A stretch of DNA of 52,820 bases from Alteribacillus sp. YIM 98480 (GTDB lineage: Bacteria; Bacillota; Bacilli; Bacillales; Marinococcaceae), in contig NZ_VTOK01000004.1 of NCBI RefSeq assembly GCF_009765375.1, positions 1 to 52,820 on the forward strand, written 5' to 3'. The translations under genes were made by a program, and so were the position numbers. The notes beneath the pieces are model-generated. The model made no database searches. It saw nothing but the letters and a program-made list of their open reading frames with translations, and had not been told where the DNA came from. Shown here piece by piece: positions 25,217-32,208 of the stretch. The number at the start of each line of letters is the position of its first letter. Within the stretch, counting starts at the first letter, position 1.

Positions 25217-25978
25217 ATGGAAGAAACAATCAGTCTTCAAGAAATTTTGCAAACGTTAAAAAAACGCCTAGGCATGATTATTATTATCACTTTTTTAGCA
25301 ACCGCTGCAGCAGGAGCGGTCAGTTTTTTTGTCTTGACGCCAATTTATCAAAGCAGTACCCAGATGCTTGTCAGCCAGCAAGCAACGGGGACAAGCTCAG
25401 CTCTAGAAGCAGCAGGATTTGATACAGACTCGGAATACATAGAAACATATAATGTTATAATGAAAAGCCCTTACATATTGGAACAAGTGGTGGAAGAAAT
25501 TGGGAGTTCTCAAGATGCATCCGTTATTAATGAAAAAATTAATATAACTCGTGAAGGGGAATCACAAGTAATAACCCTTACGGTTGAAGATCCCAATCCG
25601 TCCCGTGCAGTAAATATTGCAAACACGACAGCTGCTGTATTCGAACGCGAAATTGCAGACTTATTGCGCGTTGATAACGTGGTCGTCCTTGCTCCAGCAG
25701 AACTTGATGATTCACCTGCTCCAGTAAAACCGAATCCTATGCTTAACATGGCGATAGCGTTTGTAGTAGGTTTAATGGCAGCGGTTGGTCTGGCCTTTTT
25801 ACTCGAATTTCTTGATAATACCTTTCGAAATGAAGAAGACGTGGAAAAAGAACTTGGACTTCCTGTACTTGGAAGCATTCCATTGATGGAAAAGAATAAT
25901 AGTAAAGGCACTGTTTCCCAGCAAGCCTCATCAAGCCGTAGTCGTCAAGAGAGAGGACGTGAAAGAATTGGCTCGTAA
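25217..25978 (+). CDS. Wzz/YveK-type polysaccharide chain-length and kinase modulator
   Basis: This 253-residue protein has two membrane segments (about 18-38 and 172-195) flanking an extracellular Wzz domain. The Pro-rich pre-membrane motif SPAPVKPNPMLN and a short cytoplasmic tail with ELGLPVLGSIP are diagnostic. In B. subtilis the YwqC and EpsA relatives activate the tyrosine kinase encoded next to them. CTGGAGGAAGAGC precedes the ATG. It overlaps the kinase gene by 20 bp. No glycosyltransferase, flippase or polymerase genes follow, so the pair is separate from any capsule locus in this window. Confidence 0.88.
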   Translation: MEETISLQEILQTLKKRLGMIIIITFLATAAAGAVSFFVLTPIYQSSTQMLVSQQATGTSSALEAAGFDTDSEYIETYNVIMKSPYILEQVVEEIGSSQDASVINEKINITREGESQVITLTVEDPNPSRAVNIANTTAAVFEREIADLLRVDNVVVLAPAELDDSPAPVKPNPMLNMAIAFVVGLMAAVGLAFLLEFLDNTFRNEEDVEKELGLPVLGSIPLMEKNNSKGTVSQQASSSRSRQERGRERIGS

Positions 25979-26660
25979 AAAGCAAAACACCGAACAGCAG
26001 CGTAACTTAATAACGTGGACGGATCGCAAGTCACCAGTATCGGAACAATATCGTACGATCCGAACCAACATTCAATATGCATCCGTCGACAAAGACATGC
26101 AGACAATTCTTATTACTTCCGCAGGACCGGGGGAAGGGAAGTCTACGACAGTGGCAAACCTGGGAATTACAATGGCACAGCAAGGGAAAAGCACTTTAAT
26201 TGTTGATGCCGACCTTCGAAAGCCTACAGTGCATTACACGTTTCGCACGATGAACACACATGGAGTAACCAATGTGCTTACTCATCAATCCCGCTTTTCC
26301 GAGGTGGTACAAGAAACAGAAGTGGATAACCTTCATATTGTACCAAGCGGCCCGATTCCACCGAACCCAGCCGAACTGCTGAGCGCAAAAAAAATGGAAC
26401 AAATTTTCGTAGAAGCCAAACAAGAATTTGATGTCATTCTTCTTGATGCGCCGCCTGTACTGCCGGTTACCGATTCTCAAGTGCTAGCGGCGAACTGCGA
26501 CGGAAGTATTCTTGTAATAAAGAGCGGCCAAACCGACAAGCAAGCTGGTTTAAAAGCAAAAGAATTACTAGAAAAAGCCGGTGCTTCTATTTTAGGCACA
26601 GTTTTAAATCAACGAAAAGCCTTACAGCAGCAGTATTACTACTATTACGGAAACCCATAA
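25959..26660 (+). CDS. Bacterial tyrosine kinase (BY-kinase, YwqD/EpsB type)
   Basis: This 233-residue cytoplasmic kinase has Walker A GPGEGKSTT, Walker A' LIVDADLRKP and Walker B VILLDAPPV. The C-terminal tail QQQYYYYYGNP carries the tyrosine cluster that is autophosphorylated. With its modulator it controls sugar-nucleotide enzymes and exopolysaccharide assembly in related species. The GTG start lies 20 bp inside the modulator gene behind GAGAGAGG. A terminator follows 36 bp after the stop, so the operon has two genes only. Confidence 0.92.
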   Translation: MKELARKKQNTEQQRNLITWTDRKSPVSEQYRTIRTNIQYASVDKDMQTILITSAGPGEGKSTTVANLGITMAQQGKSTLIVDADLRKPTVHYTFRTMNTHGVTNVLTHQSRFSEVVQETEVDNLHIVPSGPIPPNPAELLSAKKMEQIFVEAKQEFDVILLDAPPVLPVTDSQVLAANCDGSILVIKSGQTDKQAGLKAKELLEKAGASILGTVLNQRKALQQQYYYYYGNP

Positions 26661-26696
26661 TACATTTCTGCAGGTGCTTAAGACATATACATGATA

Positions 26697-26722
26697 AAAG
26701 CTTCCGATAAGGAAGCTTTTTG
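26697..26722 (+). terminator. Terminator of the tyrosine kinase operon
   Basis: AAAAGCTTCC, five bases and GGAAGCTTTT form a perfect 10-bp stem that runs into TTTTT. Confidence 0.9.
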
Positions 26723-26985
26723 GCTGTCTAGAAAATTATACTGTGAACATCGCTGTATAGCGCGTAGAGAACGTGTGAAAATCAGAAGTGGCGGCAAGTC
26801 GAACTTTTTAAAGGGAGAATATTACAGTGTAGGGGACAGGCACATTTTCTGTCCCTAGAATATTTAACATGTTTATAGTTATGTTTATTTCATGCGGGTG
26901 GAGGAAAATTCTTACTGATTAATATAAGAAACCAAAGGGTATAGCAACGGACGTAGCTAATCGATCTCTTTTAGAAGGAGCAATC
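26723..26985. other. Gap with a partial 'ggacttggcgg' repeat
   Basis: It contains a degraded copy of the short repeat (26786-26811, gtggcggcaagtcgaacttttt) and a short inverted pair AGGGACAGG/TGTCCCT near 26832-26858. No gene or clear promoter is seen. GAAGGAG before 26986 is the ribosome site of the next gene. Confidence 0.5.
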
Positions 26986-27768
26986 ATGATGAAAAAAACG
27001 ACGTCTACGATTATTATCCTTGGTGCATCTTTCTTAGCAGTAACCATTGGCGGATATGTTTACTATCAGCACAAGTTCGTCAGTGGTCCCTCTGTTGAAA
27101 ACACCCCTATAAACGAAAAACAGATTTCTTTTGAAGATGATGGCCATTTTCGTAATGACACGAAGATTGCTTTTGTCGGAAGCAGTGTGACTGAAGGAAC
27201 CGGGGCAAGCGCACCGGACAAACGGTGGACAGAGCGATTTACATCCGTGCTTCAGCAAGATTACCCTGATCTTGAGAGTAAAAACTTTGGCGTCGATGGA
27301 TATTCTACGAAAAATATTATCGAAGAAGAAATTACAGAGGAAGTTACGGCATACAAGCCAACCTTAATTATCTTTGAAACAGCAGCCCTAAATGATTTTT
27401 CAAGGTTAGATATTTACGCAACGAAAGAAAATATCGATACGATCATGGAAACGTTCAAAGCAGAACTCCCGGAAACGCACGTTATCATTCAGCCTTCTAA
27501 TCAACGAAGAAATGGAGAAAAATATACAAACAACGGTATGACGTACCCCGAGTATGTGAAAGAAACGGAATCGCATATAAAAGAGAATGGCTGGGAATAT
27601 ATAGATTTTTGGCCTTACTTTGACAAAACGTATGAAAGAACAAGTATCACGGTTAAAGATACTCTGAATGTGGACGGCATTCACCCTAATGATCTCGGAA
27701 ATAAATTATGGGCAGAAGCATTGCTCGACTATTTTAGTAATCAAGCAGCGGAAAATAAAGAGAAATAA
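26986..27768 (+). CDS. Membrane-anchored SGNH/GDSL hydrolase
   Basis: This 260-residue protein starts with a membrane anchor (about 6-27). It then shows the SGNH blocks: nucleophile Ser in VGSSVTEGTG, the Asn of AALND, and the Asp-His pair in DGIHPND. This fold carries esterases and acetyl hydrolases acting on lipids or cell-surface sugars, here outside the membrane. Two adjacent ATG codons at 26986 and 26989 are both possible. It may act on exopolysaccharide, given the kinase pair upstream, but that is only proximity. Confidence 0.87.
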   Translation: MMKKTTSTIIILGASFLAVTIGGYVYYQHKFVSGPSVENTPINEKQISFEDDGHFRNDTKIAFVGSSVTEGTGASAPDKRWTERFTSVLQQDYPDLESKNFGVDGYSTKNIIEEEITEEVTAYKPTLIIFETAALNDFSRLDIYATKENIDTIMETFKAELPETHVIIQPSNQRRNGEKYTNNGMTYPEYVKETESHIKENGWEYIDFWPYFDKTYERTSITVKDTLNVDGIHPNDLGNKLWAEALLDYFSNQAAENKEK

Positions 27769-27895
27769 CAAGGGATTTCCCGGGAAATAGTTGTATTTTG
27801 TCAAAAAGAACCATCATCTTTCTCTTCTAGTCTTTTCATTTCCACAAGAAATAGGCATACTGAAAGAAACAGAACTTCAAAAGGGAGAGAGTTTC

Positions 27896-29077
27896 GTGGT
27901 GCAATTTGAACAATCGAAGGCATTAAAAAGATTGCCAGAACAGTTTTTTGCCGGCTTAGTAAAAAAAGTGGAACGGCTAATGACAGAAGGGCATGATATC
28001 ATAAACCTTGGCCAAGGTAATCCCGATCTGCCAACCCCTCAGCATATTGTTGAAATGCTGCAGCAAACCGCAGAAAATCCGAAGAATCATAAATATTCTC
28101 CGTTCAGGGGCCGCGCGGAATTAAAACAAGCTACAGCGGATTTTTATAAAAGAGAATATGATGTAGAACTAGATCCGGAGACAGAAGTAGCGATCTTGTT
28201 TGGTGCAAAAACAGGCTTGGTTGAGATAAGTCAGTGCCTTTTAAATGAAGGTGACACTGCACTGCTTCCAGACCCCGGTTATCCTGATTATTTGTCCGGC
28301 ACTGCTTTAGCAAATGCCAACATAGAAACGATGCCGCTGCTTGAGAAAAATCATTTTTTGCCCGATTATACGATTATTCCCCAAGAAATACTAAAAAAGG
28401 CGAAATTATTATTTTTAAATTATCCGAACAATCCAACCGCTGCAACAGCAAATAAAGCTTTTTTTGATAAAACAGTAGATCTGGCAAAACGGCACAACAT
28501 ATGTGTGGTGCATGATTTTGCGTACGGCGCGATCGGTTATGATGGGAAAAAGCCGCAGAGCTTTCTTCAATCAAACGGAGCAAAAGATATTGGCGTGGAA
28601 ATGTACACCCTGTCGAAAACATACAACATGGCAGGATGGCGTGCAGGCATGGCTGTCGGAAATTCCTCTGTAATAGAAGCTATCAATTTAATTCAAGATC
28701 ATTTATATGTCAGCTTATTTGGAGCGATTCAAGAAGCTGCAGTCCATGCGCTGACCGCTGACCAGGAGCCGGTCCGGCAGCTGGTCGATACATATGAATC
28801 CAGACGAAATGCATTTGTTGAAAAAATACGTGCCATCGGCTGGGATATAAAAGCTCCTCAAGGTACTTTCTTTGTCTGGCTTCCGGTCCCAGACGGTTAT
28901 ACGTCCGAACAATTTTCAGACCTGCTGCTAGAAAAAGCGCATGTGGCGACAGCACCCGGCCGAGGATTCGGGGAACACGGAGAAGGGTACGTCCGTGTCG
29001 GACTGCTAGATTCAGAAGAAAGACTGCGCGAAGCGGGTGAGCGTATAGCGCAGTTATCGCTATTTGAAAAAAACTGA
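27896..29077 (+). CDS. PLP-dependent aminotransferase, class I/II (MtnE/YkrV-like)
   Basis: About 393 residues of fold type I aminotransferase. INLGQGNPDLPTPQHI lies near the N terminus, NYPNNPTAA is the substrate-loop motif, and the PLP lysine is in TLSKTYNMAGWRAG. An Arg in GYVRVGLL should bind the carboxylate. It is closest in pattern to B. subtilis YkrV (MtnE) of methionine salvage, but no other salvage gene is here, so the amino acid pair is uncertain. The start is one of two GTG codons (27896 or 27899) behind AAGGGAGAG; an ATG at 27791 has no ribosome site. Confidence 0.9.
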   Translation: MVQFEQSKALKRLPEQFFAGLVKKVERLMTEGHDIINLGQGNPDLPTPQHIVEMLQQTAENPKNHKYSPFRGRAELKQATADFYKREYDVELDPETEVAILFGAKTGLVEISQCLLNEGDTALLPDPGYPDYLSGTALANANIETMPLLEKNHFLPDYTIIPQEILKKAKLLFLNYPNNPTAATANKAFFDKTVDLAKRHNICVVHDFAYGAIGYDGKKPQSFLQSNGAKDIGVEMYTLSKTYNMAGWRAGMAVGNSSVIEAINLIQDHLYVSLFGAIQEAAVHALTADQEPVRQLVDTYESRRNAFVEKIRAIGWDIKAPQGTFFVWLPVPDGYTSEQFSDLLLEKAHVATAPGRGFGEHGEGYVRVGLLDSEERLREAGERIAQLSLFEKN

Positions 29078-29204
29078 TAGTTTGGTTGAAATTGCTTGAA
29101 TCGGCAAATTTTTCGATGATAGGAAATCACTTTGCCAATACAGATGGGAGCGAAAATATAAATAATAAAAGCAGCTCCCATTTAGGCAGCTTAGATTATG
29201 GAGG

Positions 29205-29533
29205 GCCAGACCCCGCTTGGCAAAAAAGGAAGTCAAAAAAGCGGCTTATAACAGAGGTGGAATAGCGCAAAACAGAGAGGAAAAGGATCAAGCGGCCCTG
29301 CCTTCAGACCGAGCGGATCAAAAAGGAAGAGAGAGTGCGCATAAGTCAAAAAAGCGGCTCATAACAGAGCTGGAACGGCGCAAAACAGAGAGGAAAAGGA
29401 TCAAGCGGTCCTGCTTTCAGACCGAGCGGATCAAAAAGGAAGAGAGAGTCCACATAAGTCAAATAGCGGCTCATAACAGAGCTGGAAAGCCGCAAATCAA
29501 TAAGAGATGACGCATACCCGCTCCAGCGTCCGC
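29205..29533. repeat. 21-bp-phased CATAA array with ~113-bp higher-order repeat (array 3)
   Basis: Motif starts: 29246, 29267, 29288; 29318, 29339; 29359, 29380, 29401; 29431, 29452; 29471, 29492; 29512. Steps within groups are 21 bp; between groups 9+21, 20, 9+21, 19 and 20. A larger unit of 112-113 bp (GCGGCTYATAACAGAG at 29241, 29354 and 29466) repeats 2.4 times. GAGGGCCAGACCCC is at 29201. The 611-bp gap holds no supported gene; the ORF at 29217 translates the repeat. Confidence 0.75.
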
Positions 29534-29634
29534 GCGGTCCATAAAGGAAGGGGAAAAGCACCTCATAGCGACGCAGAAACCATGCAAATCAGTGACAAAA
29601 CGCTGTACAAAACCAAAAGCCAAACCGGTTAATA

Positions 29635-29685
29635 AAATGTGTGGGGTCTGGCCCCCGTCCGGGTCAGACCCCACACATTTTTGCG
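29635..29685. terminator. Bidirectional terminator on a GTGGGGTCTGGCCC repeat
   Basis: AAATGTGTGGGGTCTG (29635-29650) pairs perfectly over 16 bp with CAGACCCCACACATTT (29665-29680) and TTTT follows. It lies just after the minus-strand YheC/D gene end and after the plus-strand array, so it can stop transcription from both sides; the plus side has the better T run. Confidence 0.8.
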
Positions 29686-29688
29686 TTT

Positions 29689-30744
29689 TTACGCTGCTGC
29701 TGTTTGTTGTTTAAGGTACCATACCGCATGTTCAAAAGGAATACGGGTATGCCTGATGTTGATCCTGCGCCGATAAGGTCTGAAGTTTGCCTCAATCAGC
29801 CAGGCATTTCCTTGTTTATCAACAGCCATATCCAATCCCAAATCAATCACTTGTGGGAATTTGGCTTCGATTGTCTTCGCTATCCGAAGGGCAGCTTTTT
29901 TAATGTTCCTGCGTCCTTCTTTACTAGTTAAATGTTTTAACTTATATTTGACGCGCCCGCCTTGATCAAGGTTGGTAATGTTGTCACATTTTTTGGCTAC
30001 TCTGGCGATCATTCCAGTTATCTGCCACTTACCATCCTTATTTTTTTGCGGGGATACTCTGAAGTCAAATTTTTTCCCTTTATATTCGTCGGAAACGATA
30101 CCTTCCTGTACGAGAAATTTTTGAGGAGAGGTAAACGTCTTTTGATAGTAGTCGTACAATTCGCCTCTGGCCATCTTTACGACTTTCTCTTTGAAATTCG
30201 CGACGTGGGTCATGGTAAAGCCTTGTTTTGTTTTTTCTAAAACATAAATGTTTTTCCCTCTAGAGCTGCGGATCGGTTTAATATAGAGTTTTTTGTAGCG
30301 GTCAATCATTTTCACCATGGTTGAATACGACAGCATGGCGGTTTCCGGTAAGAATGGGGCGGTTTTTGGGTCCGATGCTAAATATTGATAGACTTTATAT
30401 TTGCTTCGTTCATAGTTGGTGACTGCATGAAAAAACATGATGCCTTCATTTTTCCTCAACTGTTTTATTTTTTTAATAGACTTTTTATTTCTTAAATAAG
30501 ATCCAACTCGGTATACGTTTACTTTTGGAACAGGGAAGTTCTTTTTAACGAGTTTGTTTTCTGCATGGTAATACACACAACCTGTGACGTCTTTGGTTTT
30601 CAGAGATACTTTTTTCATTGCATAAAAACAAATATCAACGTTATTATTTCGAGAAAGTTTTTTATAATATTGGACCGTGGGATGAAGTTCATCACCTCGC
30701 ATAAGCTGCTTCATCACACGAGCTGGTAAAATAATACCTATCAT
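29689..30744 (-). CDS. YheC/YheD family spore coat-associated ATP-grasp protein
   Basis: This 351-residue protein has the family beginning MIGIILPARVMKQL and the ATP-grasp core: KLYIKPIRSSRGKNIYVLEK for the nucleotide-binding lysines, FLVQEGI, and the late metal-binding DLGLDMAVDKQGNAWLIEAN. YheC and YheD of B. subtilis are associated with the endospore coat; their ligase reaction is unknown. AAAGGAGGAAA precedes the ATG. It is downstream of a longer paralogue, 35 bp apart, forming a two-gene operon probably expressed during sporulation. Confidence 0.88.
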   Translation of the reverse strand: MIGIILPARVMKQLMRGDELHPTVQYYKKLSRNNNVDICFYAMKKVSLKTKDVTGCVYYHAENKLVKKNFPVPKVNVYRVGSYLRNKKSIKKIKQLRKNEGIMFFHAVTNYERSKYKVYQYLASDPKTAPFLPETAMLSYSTMVKMIDRYKKLYIKPIRSSRGKNIYVLEKTKQGFTMTHVANFKEKVVKMARGELYDYYQKTFTSPQKFLVQEGIVSDEYKGKKFDFRVSPQKNKDGKWQITGMIARVAKKCDNITNLDQGGRVKYKLKHLTSKEGRRNIKKAALRIAKTIEAKFPQVIDLGLDMAVDKQGNAWLIEANFRPYRRRINIRHTRIPFEHAVWYLKQQTAAA

Positions 30745-30779
30745 AGATTTCCTCCTTTCAAATGTTGGTAAATAATCGG

Positions 30780-32033
30780 CTAGTTTGCCTTTTTCATTTT
30801 TGCTCTTTTTTCTCTTTGAATCGATTTCGCATATAATAATACATTGATTAAAGATTGCTCTAATGCTTTGTCACCATGGGCTTTGTATAAGGACACTTTC
30901 GCACTTTGACTGTTACACTCAATAAACTTAATGTTAAGGTCTTGGTCTAGTGCAAAGTCTATGCCCATTTCGGCGAAGGTGCCGTATTTATTTTCCGTTT
31001 CTCGGTAAACTTTGTATAAAAAGTTTTCCATTTTAATTACTAATTTTGCTTCTTCGGCAGGTGACAATTTTAGAAACTTAAACAATCCATCCATATTAAT
31101 AGCATCTGCATGTGTAGTGACAGGGGATTTAGGTCTGCCTAATCTGGCGCTTATTCCGCAAATGGAAATCGATCCAGTACTTGTTCTTTGCAGTTCTGCG
31201 CGTAAATCAATCCGTCTATTATTAATTTCTAGCAAATCAATCGCTTTTTGAATCATAAATTGTTTCCCTTTGTAAAAATTACTGATAAAGGGAAGCATTT
31301 CTTCTTGTTTGTTAAAGGTAATCGTTTGAACTTTTTTAGCGGAGGCGTTGTAATACCTGTATCTGTAACGTTGGTCCGACGTCTGTTCAATACGGGTCAC
31401 ATTTTTTGCTTTTCGGCCGGTTAGTCCTTTTAAATAGACAATCCGGTGTTTTTCGAGCATGTTAAATAAATCATCGGGTTCCTTATATAAAATCGTTTCT
31501 TGTAAATATTTTTTCAGGGATCCAACCCTATTAAAATAGTTGTACACTTCCCAGTTTCCTAAAGAAGATGGGTTTAAGAAACACGTATCTTTTTTCTTGC
31601 ATTGATGAACAAAGGAACGGTAACGTCTTTTATATTTTTTAGAGACACCGCCGCGTCGGTAAAGGAAATTGGGATAAGGGTAAATGTCCTTTTTCCATTT
31701 TCCATCGGAAATGTCATAATATATCCCTGTAATGAGCTGATTTTGTATATCAATCGAATTAATAGAGAAAAAATATAATTTGAAACGAGCATCTTTATGA
31801 TTAATTTTAATTAATTTTTTCGTGCGAAAATGAGGCTTCTGTTCTGATAGAGATTTAAAGTTTTTAGGTGATACCAACACCCCAAAATGGTCGTTATTCT
31901 TTGCCTTTTCTTTTTTAACAGCTAATTTTTTTGCATCCTCTACATTACTGCTTCTAAGAGCACGCTGCAGTGTAGTGATAGTATTATTCAAAGGTTCTTC
32001 TCCTCCTGAATGTTTGTTTTCATCCACATCCAT
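30780..32033 (-). CDS. YheC/YheD family spore coat-associated ATP-grasp protein (long form)
   Basis: This 417-residue paralogue has an additional N-terminal basic region (about 1-70) before the family domain. Landmarks are PNFLYRRGG, HRIVYLKGLTGRKAKNV, FMIQKAIDLLEINNRRIDLRAE and the C-terminal ATP-grasp metal motif GIDFALDQDLNIKFIECNSQ. It is rich in Lys, Arg and Tyr, as is common for spore coat proteins. AAAGGGGTG lies upstream of the chosen ATG. Its partner 29689-30744 follows on the same transcript. Confidence 0.87.
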   Translation of the reverse strand: MDVDENKHSGGEEPLNNTITTLQRALRSSNVEDAKKLAVKKEKAKNNDHFGVLVSPKNFKSLSEQKPHFRTKKLIKINHKDARFKLYFFSINSIDIQNQLITGIYYDISDGKWKKDIYPYPNFLYRRGGVSKKYKRRYRSFVHQCKKKDTCFLNPSSLGNWEVYNYFNRVGSLKKYLQETILYKEPDDLFNMLEKHRIVYLKGLTGRKAKNVTRIEQTSDQRYRYRYYNASAKKVQTITFNKQEEMLPFISNFYKGKQFMIQKAIDLLEINNRRIDLRAELQRTSTGSISICGISARLGRPKSPVTTHADAINMDGLFKFLKLSPAEEAKLVIKMENFLYKVYRETENKYGTFAEMGIDFALDQDLNIKFIECNSQSAKVSLYKAHGDKALEQSLINVLLYAKSIQREKRAKMKKAN

Positions 32034-32141
32034 ATTTTATATTCACCCCTTTGCATTAGACTTAAATATCCTATGCCGATTAGACGTTTCACGGATGGAT
32101 TCTTATAGGGGGGCAAACGCCCATTTTTCCTAGAAAAAGCA

Positions 32142-32182
32142 AAAAAAATCCCGGAAACAACCTGGTCGAAGGTTCCGGGATA
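32142..32182 (-). terminator. Terminator of the STAND/SARP regulator gene
   Basis: On the minus strand TATCCCGGAACC and GGTTGTTTCCGGGAT form a hairpin with a small internal bulge, followed by eight T (32150-32142). Confidence 0.85.
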
Positions 32183-32208
32183 TACGATAAGGTAATGGGA
32201 GCATGTCT

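Noticed and set aside
27896-29077. Methionine salvage operon
   Set aside because: The aminotransferase resembles MtnE, but no mtnA, mtnK, mtnW, mtnX, mtnB or mtnD gene is nearby.
29217-29510. Lys/Arg-rich protein of about 97 residues
   Set aside because: It is a translation of the 113-bp repeat, without a ribosome site.
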